Shown here: positions 1 to 5,887 of the stretch, in pieces | Layout: every line of letters begins with the position of its first letter | Numbering within the stretch: position 1 is the stretch's first letter | Origin: Chthoniobacteraceae bacterium | GTDB taxonomy: Bacteria > Verrucomicrobiota > Verrucomicrobiia > Chthoniobacterales > Chthoniobacteraceae | Direction: 5' to 3' | Length of the DNA: 6,784 bases | Assembly: GCA_947478975.1 (NCBI GenBank) | Contig: CANJYI010000159.1 | Coordinates: forward strand, 1-6,784 | Notes under the pieces: model-generated | Told to the model about the DNA's origin: nothing | Seen by the model: the letters and a program-made list of their open reading frames with translations, nothing else | Databases searched by the model: none | Program-made: the position numbers and the translations under genes

Positions 1-120
1 CTCATGCGGCACGATATCTGCGACCGGCATACCATTCCGGCAAAGAACCACAAGTTCTCCGCGTGTCTCCACAGCGGCAACCAGTTTGGAGAGCTGCGTT
101 TTAGCTTCGTAAAGGTTCAT
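1..120 (-). CDS. Phd/YefM-family antitoxin, N-terminal part (runs off left edge)
   Basis: Forty codons are visible, starting MNLYEAKTQLSKLVAAVETR and ending ...PVADIVPHE at the window edge. The order of elements is that of the Phd/YefM (type II antitoxin) N-terminal DNA-binding fold: an 'xxYEAKTxLSKLv' helix, a short turn with 'TRGE', a strand 'LVVLCRNG', then 'xPVADIVP'. Family members bind their own promoter as dimers and neutralise a toxin, often a PIN-domain VapC or RelE-type protein, through a C-terminal tail. That tail and any toxin gene would lie to the left of the window and cannot be seen. The start is supported by an AGGTG motif eight bases upstream, the only clear Shine-Dalgarno sequence in the window. 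An inverted repeat lies just upstream. The family call is fairly secure; the toxin partner is inferred. It could also be an orphan antitoxin-like regulator. Confidence 0.82.
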   Translation of the reverse strand, partial: MNLYEAKTQLSKLVAAVETRGELVVLCRNGMPVADIVPHE

Positions 121-128
121 CGAAATCA

Positions 129-133
129 CACCT
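129..133 (-). promoter_or_regulatory. Ribosome binding site of the antitoxin gene
   Basis: On the minus strand AGGTG lies eight bases before the ATG at 120. It fits a Shine-Dalgarno site and fixes the antitoxin start. The other complete genes here have no comparable motif. Confidence 0.6.
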
Positions 134-149
134 AAACATGCCACCAAGC

Positions 150-164
150 CTAGACCTAGTCTAG
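150..164. promoter_or_regulatory. Inverted repeat CTAGAC-CTA-GTCTAG upstream of the antitoxin gene, possible operator
   Basis: Two perfect 6-bp arms (CTAGAC and GTCTAG) are separated by three bases. The centre lies about 37 bases upstream of the antitoxin ATG. On the minus strand the repeat includes TAGACT (163-158), a mediocre match to a -10 element; I see no convincing -35 element. Phd/YefM antitoxins commonly repress their own operon by binding short palindromes over the promoter, so this is the natural operator candidate. The palindrome is seen directly; the operator role is inferred from position and family. Confidence 0.45.
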
Positions 165-233
165 CCCTGCCTTTCACCCCCCGCCGGTCCCGTTTTTTGG
201 GGCTCCGAAGTGCCTGTTCTCTGCGAGGAGGGT

Positions 234-246
234 GCCCCGTTGGGGC
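234..246. other. Short GC hairpin GCCCC-GTT-GGGGC
   Basis: Five perfect GC-rich pairs close a three-base loop in the gap between the antitoxin gene and the DUF6572 gene. On the minus strand, the direction of both neighbouring genes, it is not followed by a T-run, so it is not a standard intrinsic terminator. A run of six T lies at 193-198 on the plus strand, on the wrong side for minus-strand transcription. Confidence 0.3.
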
Positions 247-281
247 GTATCCGTGTGGAGGCGGGGGTTCCCCACGGTGAC

Positions 282-310
282 GCCATCCCACGGCAACGCC
301 GTGGGATGGC
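282..310 (-). other. Perfect 13-bp stem-loop abutting the DUF6572 stop codon
   Basis: GCCATCCCACGGC (282-294) and its exact reverse complement (298-310) enclose a three-base loop (AAC on the plus strand, GTT on the minus). The stem begins at the base directly after the TGA stop (313-311) of the minus-strand gene. The sequence continues GTCACCGTGGGG on that strand, with no T-run, so it does not match a classical intrinsic terminator. It may act as a 3' mRNA-stabilising hairpin, a Rho-linked or non-canonical terminator, or be one copy of a dispersed palindromic repeat. The structure is plain in the sequence; the role is unknown. Confidence 0.6.
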
Positions 311-748
311 TCACTGGCTGCACTGGCTGGTGGGTTGGCCGCAGCCACAGCCGCCGGCGACGACATCCACTTCGAAGACAATTCCTTGGAGGTGGGTCTG
401 TTCGTAAACATGCTGTAGGAAGGCAGTTTCATCCTCGCTGGGGGGCGTGGCGCATTCCAGGCGCAGGCGCACGGGCTTTTGCGCAAACTGGGGGTAGGAA
501 TCCAGCATTTCGCCGTCCAGAATGAAGGAAAGATAGGCGTTTAGTTTCTCCTGAAGCTGAAACAGCTGAGGGCTTCCGGGCGTCCAGGGCCGCAGTTCCA
601 CCATTGTGAGCAGGACTTCACCGGAAGTTTGATCGAACCCCAGAAAATCTATAACTCCAGCATGTTCAATGCCTTTTGGCCCCTGGAGGCCGGGGGCCTG
701 CCCTGCGGAGACTTCTGTGGGATGGTGTGTGGAATCGGGAGATGTCAT
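311..748 (-). CDS. DUF6572-type small protein with cysteine-containing C-terminal tail
   Basis: This encodes a 145-residue soluble protein without signal peptide or membrane segment. After a polar, probably disordered N-terminus (residues 1-28), the core has 'GVIDFLGFDQTSGEVLLTMV' (31-50), then 'LFQLQEKLNAYLSFILDGEM' (62-81), then 'PVRLRLECATPPSEDETAFL' (92-111). It closes with a beta strand 'GIVFEVDVV' (122-130). As I recall the family, this pattern of a VIDxxG start, a LQEKLNxYLxFI helix and a hydrophobic strand is DUF6572, whose function is unknown. The tail carries GCGCG (133-137) and a further Cys143. I chose the ATG at 748; an in-frame ATG at 787 would add 13 residues but leave only 17 bp to the divergent gene at 805. 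Neither has a clear Shine-Dalgarno sequence. The gene diverges from the oxidoreductase and ends directly at a 13-bp stem-loop. The reading frame is well supported, the family name moderately so. Confidence 0.72.
   Translation of the reverse strand: MTSPDSTHHPTEVSAGQAPGLQGPKGIEHAGVIDFLGFDQTSGEVLLTMVELRPWTPGSPQLFQLQEKLNAYLSFILDGEMLDSYPQFAQKPVRLRLECATPPSEDETAFLQHVYEQTHLQGIVFEVDVVAGGCGCGQPTSQCSQ
312..329. repeat. 9-bp perfect tandem duplication at the 3' end of the DUF6572 gene
   Basis: CACTGGCTG occurs twice in tandem (312-320 and 321-329). On the coding strand the units read CAGCCAGTG, so one copy gives CAG TGC and the last gives CAG TGA. The duplication therefore adds three codons (C, S, Q) before the stop and leaves the frame intact. 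Confidence 0.7.
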
Positions 749-775
749 GGTTTTGCGGGTGAGACTGGACGTGAA

Positions 776-785
776 GCCGGCCGGC
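776..785. promoter_or_regulatory. 10-bp palindrome GCCGGCCGGC in the divergent intergenic region
   Basis: A perfect 10-bp palindrome lies between the DUF6572 start (748) and the oxidoreductase start (805), in the stretch that should hold both promoters. GC-rich palindromes arise readily by chance in DNA of this composition, so a protein-binding role is only a possibility. I could not identify convincing -35/-10 pairs around it. Confidence 0.2.
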
Positions 786-804
786 ATCCATTGATTTTAA
801 GAAA

Positions 805-1788
805 ATGAGGACCATATCAGTCGAGAATTTTGGAGGGCCCGAGGTCCTACAGGTGCGGAACGTGCCGGACCTAAAGCCCGAACCGGACCAGTTGCTCATC
901 CGCTTGCACACAGCCGGGGTCAACCCGGTCGACACCTATATCCGTTCGGGCAGTTACGCGAAGCTGCCCTCCCTTCCCTACACTCCGGGAATGGACGGGG
1001 CTGGGGTGGTGCAGGCGGCGGGTTCGCAGGTGCGGGGCTACCGCAAGGGGCAGCGCGTGTATCTTTCAGGTTCCTTGACAGGAACCTATGCTGAGCAGTG
1101 CATTTGCCTGCCAACACAGATCCATCCCCTGCCCCCGCAGGTATCCTTCGAGGACGGCGCCTGTTTAGGGATTCCCTACGCAACGGCCAGTTATGCACTC
1201 TTCCACCGTGGAAACGCCAAGCGGGGCCAGTCTGTCCTGATCCACGGAGCGACCGGCGGAGTGGGCCTGGCGGCCGTCCAACTGGCGCGCCGCGCGGGCC
1301 TGCGCGTCTTTGCAACCGGAGGAAGCGAAACCGGGCGTGCCCTGCTGCGCAGCCAAGGGGCAGAGCACGTGTTTGACCACAACCAACCCGGCTACCACCA
1401 AAGCGTTCTGGAGAGCACGAGTGGGGCTGGAGTCGACGTGATATTGGAAATGTTGGCTAATGTGAACTTGGGACGCAACCTGCCGATGCTCGCCCATGGA
1501 GGTTGCGTGGTGGTGGTGGGATCGAGGGGGGCGGTGCAGATCCAGCCCCGAGACTTGATGCTTCGCGAGGCCGACATCCGTGGGGCGATGATTTTGCATG
1601 CTCCCCCTGGAGTGCTGGCGCGGATCCACAGCGATTTACTTTCCGGCCTCACCGAGGGCTCTCTCAAGCCGGTGGTGCGCGCTGTATTTCCGCTCGAACA
1701 GGCGGCGCTGGCCACCGAGATGTTGATGCAGCCCGGAGCGGCCGGGAAGATTGTCCTTTCGGTGGGGGCACAGGCGGAAGGCAATTAG
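805..1788 (+). CDS. qor: Zeta-crystallin-type NADPH:quinone oxidoreductase (MDR superfamily)
   Basis: This 327-residue protein has the full length of the zinc-free quinone oxidoreductase branch of the medium-chain dehydrogenase/reductase superfamily. These cytosolic enzymes use NADPH to reduce quinones, often by one electron, or related alpha,beta-unsaturated carbonyls. The N-terminal catalytic fold opens 'MRTISVENFGGPEVL' and has 'AGVNPVDTYIRSGSY' (37-51) and 'LPYTPGMDGAGVV' (57-69). The Rossmann domain follows, with the nucleotide loop HGATGGVG (148-155). 'EMLANVNL' (215-222) and 'VVVVGSRG' (235-252 region) are close to vertebrate zeta-crystallin as I remember it. The end, 'GAAGKIVLSV', is also typical. 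The alcohol-dehydrogenase zinc ligands are absent, as expected. The ATG at 805 matches the family start; upstream there is only a weak purine stretch (TAAGAAA). It is divergent from the DUF6572 gene and convergent with smc. The native substrate cannot be read from sequence. Confidence 0.93.
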   Translation: MRTISVENFGGPEVLQVRNVPDLKPEPDQLLIRLHTAGVNPVDTYIRSGSYAKLPSLPYTPGMDGAGVVQAAGSQVRGYRKGQRVYLSGSLTGTYAEQCICLPTQIHPLPPQVSFEDGACLGIPYATASYALFHRGNAKRGQSVLIHGATGGVGLAAVQLARRAGLRVFATGGSETGRALLRSQGAEHVFDHNQPGYHQSVLESTSGAGVDVILEMLANVNLGRNLPMLAHGGCVVVVGSRGAVQIQPRDLMLREADIRGAMILHAPPGVLARIHSDLLSGLTEGSLKPVVRAVFPLEQAALATEMLMQPGAAGKIVLSVGAQAEGN

Positions 1789-1915
1789 CCCCCAAAAACC
1801 AGCCAAAGTGCCGGATCCGATGCCGGAGGCGTGAACGGTTCGTTTCAACCAAGGCGCGTCCGCGGCCCATAAAAGAAGCCGCCCTCGTGCTCGAGAAATC
1901 AACTACTCCGCACCA
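1789..1915. other. Convergent intergenic gap, no recognisable terminator
   Basis: The oxidoreductase (plus) and smc (minus) converge on these 127 bp. I looked for a stem followed by a T-run on either strand and found none. There is only an 8-bp palindrome CGGATCCG (1812-1819), two copies of TGCCGGA (1809-1815 and 1821-1827) and very short hairpins. Termination may be Rho-dependent or use weak structures. Confidence 0.5.
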
Positions 1916-4900
1916 CTAGGCGGTCTCTGCCGCTGTGTCCTCGCTGTGTAGTCTCGGGCTCTTGCCAAAGGCCTCTGCGACGCTGGGCACCTGGTCCGCG
2001 TTGGAGTCGCCGGTGACGTCGACGCCGGCACGACTCTCGTCGCGCCGGGTAAACTTGACGCCCACCAGGCGGGAAACCCCGTGCTCCTCCATGGTCACCC
2101 CGTACAAAGCGTCTGCTCGGGCGATCGTCTTTTTGTTGTGCGAAATGACCACAAACTGGCTCTGTCCGACAAAGCGATCGAGAATCTTGATGAAACGGTT
2201 GATGTTGGATTCGTCCAGCGGCGCGTCCATCTCGTCCAGCACACAGAATGGGCTGGGCTTGACCATGTAGATAGAGAAGAGGAGCGAGACGGCCGTCATT
2301 GTCTTTTCCCCGCCGGAGAGCAGCGTGATGCTCTGGAGCTGCTTGCCCGGGGGCTTGGCGATGATCTCGATCCCGCTCTCGAGCGGATCGCTTTCATCGG
2401 TGAGCACCAAGTTTGCGCGGCCGCCGCCGAAGAGTTCGGTGAACATCTCCTGGAAGTTGATCCTCACCTTCTCGAAGGTTTCGGAGAAAAGCTGCCGCGT
2501 CGTGTTGTTGATCTTGGCGATGACCTGCAGCAATTCCTCTTTGGAATTGATCAGATCGGCGTGCTGTTGCTGCAGGAAGCCATGCCGCTGCTCCAGCTCT
2601 TCGTACTCCTGGATTGCCTCCATGTTGACCGGGCCCATGGCGTCGATGCGCTGGTCGATCTCCCGCACCATCCCATCCAGCCGCGCCCAATCCAGTTCGT
2701 AGGCGGCCGTCTCTCTTTGTTCCTCGCTCTCCTCCCCGCCGTCCTCCGAGGGCACGGCCACCGCCTGGGGTTCCGTTTCCGAATGCGAGCCCGCCCCGGA
2801 CCGGGGCCGCTTGAGCGCATCGCGATAGGCCACCTTGAGTGCGTACAAGTCCTTGGAAAACTCCGAAAGTTCGATCTGGTAGCGCTTTCTAATGTGCTCT
2901 TCGACCGCGCTGATGCGCATCTCCACCTGGCTGAGCTGCACCTCAATGCGAGAACGTTTGTCCACCAGTGCGGTCAACTGCGCCCGCCAGGTGCGCGCCT
3001 GGGCGTTCCCCTCCTCCACCTCCGCCGCCACGGCAGCCCGCTGCGCCAGCAGCGACTGGAGCACTTCCTCCGATTCACCCACCCGGCCCCGTAGCGCCTC
3101 CAAACTCATCTCGATCTCGGCACTCTCCGCCGCCGCCGCTGCAATCCGACCGCTGTATCCCTCAATGTCGCGCTCCCGCTGTTCAATGAGGTTTCGCAAC
3201 TCGGCAAGGCGGCCGTCCATCGGCTGGCGCTGCTGCTGTAGCGAGCTGTGCCGCTGCCGCTCGGTGGCCACACGCACCTTCAATTCGTTCAGTTCCCCGG
3301 AGGACTCCGCCTCCCTTGCCCGCAACGCTTCCAGCATGCCCTGGAGCTCCTGCCGGCGCGCTTGCTGGCTTCCCACGTGGCTGGCCGCAATGTTGACCTC
3401 CTCCTCCAACGCGGCCAACCGGTCCGCGGACTCCGCCATCCGGGCCTGCGCACCGCTTTGCTCCCCCTCCATTTGCTGGAGCTTGCGCTGGGTCTCGCTC
3501 AACTGCCGCTCCCACTGGGTCAGTTGCGCCCGCAAAGTGGACTGCTCCACCGCGGCCGACTGCCGCTGTTCGCGGGCGTCGTTCATGCGAGCCCCGAGGG
3601 TCTGACACTCCGCGGCGATCTCCTCACGGCGGGTTTGCTTTTCTGAGAAATTGCCGCGCGCCGTTTCCAGTTCGACTGCGAGGGACTGGACCTGGTTGCG
3701 TCGTTCCAAAATCGAGGAAAGGCCGGTGCCCGATTCCACGCCTCCATGCAACATGCCGTCGCCCGTGAGGACATCCCCCTGGAGGGTCACTAAGGTCCAG
3801 CCACGCAGCGGAAAAAGGTTGAGCGCCGTGTCCACATCGGGCACCAGGACCGCAAAGTTGATCAAGCGCTCCACCAACCGCTCAAAACCGGGCAGAGGCT
3901 TGACCTTGTGCAAGAGCCAACCGAGCGCACCCTCGGGCAGCTCCAACTCGGGATTCTCAATGTGATCGAAGGCGTCGTCCAACTCCTCCAAGGCCAGCAC
4001 CACTCGCCCCCCTTTTTGGGAACGCAACGTCTTGAGAATGTGTCCCGCCTTCTGCGCGTCCTTGAGCAGGATCGACTGTAGGTTCAGCCCCAGCACCGCC
4101 TCCACCGCCGCCACGTACTCAGGCTCCACCTCGATCCCGGCCGCCAGCGCCCCCTGCAGCGAGGGGAGGAAAAACTCGGGGTTGTCCAGACCCTTGAGCA
4201 CCATCTGCGTGCCAGAAGAGAAGCCTTCGCCGCTTTCCAGCAAAGCCTGCAGCACCTCGATCCGGCTCTCCTTGTCCGAGACCGCCCGCTGTGCCTGGCG
4301 CAGTTCCCCTTCCACCGTGGCCAACCCCATCTGCGAAAACCGCAGCTCCCCCTCTAATCCTGCCAACTCGGCCGAACTGCGCTCCACGCACTCCAAGGCT
4401 GCGGCATGCGCCGACTGGGCCTGCGCCGCCTGCTCCTGAAGGGTGGCCACTTCCGCCCGCAAATTCTCAGCCTCGGCGCCAAGCACCGAGAGGCGCGCCT
4501 CCATTCCATCCCGCTGCTGGGTCAGGCTGGAAAGTTGGCCGCGGACTCCGGAAACCCGTTGCTCCTCCCGCTGCATCTCCCGCAGGAGCTCCTGCAGCTC
4601 CCGCTCGCTCTCGACCCGCTCCTGCGCGGTGGAACTGTTCGCCGCCTGCGCCTGCTCCATCCGGCTCATCTCCTCCGCCAACACCGCCGTAATCTCGCGC
4701 AACTCCGCGTCCACCGAAAGAATCTCGCCCTCCGCCGCACTGAGCTTTTCCGACGCCACCAGCAGTTCGCCCTGATAGCGGGCGGTGAGGCCTTCAAATT
4801 CCGCCTGCTTTTCGCTGTTGAACAAGATCCGGCTCTCGTGGCTGGAAATCCGCGTCCGCAGGTCGGAGGCGCTCCGGCGCGCCGCGTCGAGCTGCTCTTC

Positions 4901-5737
4901 CATCGCCGCTAGAGCGCTCCTGCGCACTGCCAGTTCAGACTCGCTCGATTCAATCTCCCCTTCCAACTCCGACTGCCGGGCCCTCTGCGCCTCGAGCTCC
5001 TCCTGTCCGGCACGGCGCGCATCGTCCATCCGCTCCCACTGCTGGCGGGCGGAATGGGTCTCGAATGTCCGCAACTCCGAAAGCAACGTCTGGTAGCGCC
5101 GCGCCTTGGCAGCCTGCCGCTGCATGGAGGCGATCTGCCGGTTGACCTCTTTGATGACATCGTCAATCCGCAGCAAATTCGCCTCGGTCGCCTCCAGCTT
5201 TCGGAGCGCTTCCTTCCTCTGACTCTTAAACCGTGTGATGCCGGCGGCCTCCTCAAAGATGGCGCGCCGATCCTCCGGACGGGAGGAAAGGATCTGGTCG
5301 ATCTTCCCCTGCTCCATGATGGAGTAGGCGGAACGCCCGATTCCGGTATCCATGAACAAATTATGGATGTCCTTGAGACGGCAGGGCGTCTTGTTGAGCA
5401 GGTACTCGGAGGAACCGTCCCGGAACACCCGGCGCGTCACCGCCACCTCGTTCCATTCGACCCCCAGCTGCGTTTCACACTCGGCAAAGTTCATGGTCAC
5501 CTCCGCCATGCCCAGCGCCGAACGGGAATCCGTCCCCGAAAAAATGACGTCCGCCATTTCCCCACCCCGGAGCGCCTTGGCCGACTGTTCCCCCAAGACC
5601 CACCGGATCGCATCCAGCACGTTCGACTTGCCGCATCCGTTGGGGCCCACAACGCAGGTGACCCCGCGATGGAACTCCATCACGGTTCTGGGAGCGAAGC
5701 TTTTGAACCCAAAAAGTTCAAGGGAATGAAGGTACAT
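1916..5737 (-). CDS. smc: Chromosome partition/condensin ATPase Smc
   Basis: This complete 1273-residue protein is the core ATPase of the bacterial Smc-ScpAB condensin, which extrudes DNA loops and helps organise and segregate replicated chromosomes. The N-terminal half-head starts 'MYLHSLELFGFKSFAPRT', with Walker A GPNGCGKS (31-38), the arginine-finger region 'ALRGGEM' (R57) and a Q-loop at Q143 in 'SIMEQGKID'. The first coiled-coil arm spans about 170-500. The hinge (about 505-675) ends in the glycine-rich 'GDVLTGDGMLHGG'. The returning arm runs about 676-1095. The C-terminal half-head has 'GPVNMEAI' (1035-1042), the ABC signature LSGGE (1140-1144), Walker B FCVLDE with catalytic E1169, the 'DAPLDESN' D-loop and H1200. 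All ATPase residues are intact. It is longer than the roughly 1190 residues of the Bacillus protein, partly through an acidic insert (978-1011) and a 45-residue tail. The start fits the family consensus although no Shine-Dalgarno sequence is visible. It lies 150 bp downstream of miaB on the same strand; scpA and scpB are not in the window. Confidence 0.98.
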   Translation of the reverse strand: MYLHSLELFGFKSFAPRTVMEFHRGVTCVVGPNGCGKSNVLDAIRWVLGEQSAKALRGGEMADVIFSGTDSRSALGMAEVTMNFAECETQLGVEWNEVAVTRRVFRDGSSEYLLNKTPCRLKDIHNLFMDTGIGRSAYSIMEQGKIDQILSSRPEDRRAIFEEAAGITRFKSQRKEALRKLEATEANLLRIDDVIKEVNRQIASMQRQAAKARRYQTLLSELRTFETHSARQQWERMDDARRAGQEELEAQRARQSELEGEIESSESELAVRRSALAAMEEQLDAARRSASDLRTRISSHESRILFNSEKQAEFEGLTARYQGELLVASEKLSAAEGEILSVDAELREITAVLAEEMSRMEQAQAANSSTAQERVESERELQELLREMQREEQRVSGVRGQLSSLTQQRDGMEARLSVLGAEAENLRAEVATLQEQAAQAQSAHAAALECVERSSAELAGLEGELRFSQMGLATVEGELRQAQRAVSDKESRIEVLQALLESGEGFSSGTQMVLKGLDNPEFFLPSLQGALAAGIEVEPEYVAAVEAVLGLNLQSILLKDAQKAGHILKTLRSQKGGRVVLALEELDDAFDHIENPELELPEGALGWLLHKVKPLPGFERLVERLINFAVLVPDVDTALNLFPLRGWTLVTLQGDVLTGDGMLHGGVESGTGLSSILERRNQVQSLAVELETARGNFSEKQTRREEIAAECQTLGARMNDAREQRQSAAVEQSTLRAQLTQWERQLSETQRKLQQMEGEQSGAQARMAESADRLAALEEEVNIAASHVGSQQARRQELQGMLEALRAREAESSGELNELKVRVATERQRHSSLQQQRQPMDGRLAELRNLIEQRERDIEGYSGRIAAAAAESAEIEMSLEALRGRVGESEEVLQSLLAQRAAVAAEVEEGNAQARTWRAQLTALVDKRSRIEVQLSQVEMRISAVEEHIRKRYQIELSEFSKDLYALKVAYRDALKRPRSGAGSHSETEPQAVAVPSEDGGEESEEQRETAAYELDWARLDGMVREIDQRIDAMGPVNMEAIQEYEELEQRHGFLQQQHADLINSKEELLQVIAKINNTTRQLFSETFEKVRINFQEMFTELFGGGRANLVLTDESDPLESGIEIIAKPPGKQLQSITLLSGGEKTMTAVSLLFSIYMVKPSPFCVLDEMDAPLDESNINRFIKILDRFVGQSQFVVISHNKKTIARADALYGVTMEEHGVSRLVGVKFTRRDESRAGVDVTGDSNADQVPSVAEAFGKSPRLHSEDTAAETA

Positions 5738-5752
5738 AGGGCCGGTTTTGCT

Positions 5753-5772
5753 GAGGGTGCGTCCAAACCCTC
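5753..5772 (-). other. Inverted repeat GAGGGT-N8-ACCCTC in the smc leader
   Basis: Perfect 6-bp arms enclose eight bases, with the near arm 15 bases upstream of the smc ATG. If transcribed, the stem would sit close to the ribosome loading region of an mRNA that lacks a Shine-Dalgarno sequence. A role in translation control is conceivable but unproven, since 6-bp repeats at this spacing occur by chance. Confidence 0.25.
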
Positions 5773-5797
5773 GCGCAGTCCCCGCCGGGAATCAAGC

Positions 5798-5812
5798 CCC
5801 CATCCATTGGGG
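5798..5812. other. Short inverted repeat CCCCA-N5-TGGGG between miaB and smc
   Basis: Perfect 5-bp arms enclose a five-base loop. On the minus strand the stem is followed by GCTTGATTCCC, without a T-run, so an intrinsic terminator is unlikely. Confidence 0.2.
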
Positions 5813-5831
5813 TTCAGGAAAGAGCACCCAC

Positions 5832-5851
5832 AACCACTGGTGGTTCACCAG
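5832..5851. other. Two overlapping, mutually exclusive inverted repeats downstream of miaB
   Basis: AACCAC-TG-GTGGTT (5832-5845) and CTGGTG-GTT-CACCAG (5837-5851) share their central bases, so only one can form at a time; the second has the more feasible three-base loop. They lie 37-56 bases after the miaB stop on its strand. What follows on the minus strand is GT-rich with no T-run. They may be a weak 3' end structure for miaB or a chance product of GC-rich DNA. Confidence 0.3.
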
Positions 5852-5887
5852 CAACCCACCCGCCGCAACACCCACCGCCCAAGGACC

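Noticed and set aside
187..206. T-run (TTTTTT at 193-198) as an intrinsic terminator
   Set aside because: The T-run is on the plus strand, but both flanking genes are on the minus strand and no good stem precedes it in the plus direction.
210..525. Small plus-strand open frames in the gap and over the DUF6572 3' end
   Set aside because: They have Arg/Trp/Pro-rich compositions typical of non-coding frames, and they read through the 13-bp stem-loop and antisense to a better-supported gene.
749..787. Longer start for the DUF6572 gene at 787
   Set aside because: It would leave 17 bp for two divergent promoters, the extra 13 residues show no family similarity, and no Shine-Dalgarno sequence supports it. 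It remains possible.
1789..1915. Possible bidirectional terminator between the convergent genes
   Set aside because: Only tiny stems such as GAAC-G-GTTC and GGTT-N6-AACC are present, none with a T-run.
2081..3094. A 337-codon open frame on the plus strand opposite the smc 3' part
   Set aside because: It is rich in Leu, His, Arg and Asp in the pattern of an antisense shadow of coiled-coil codons, and smc on the other strand is certain.
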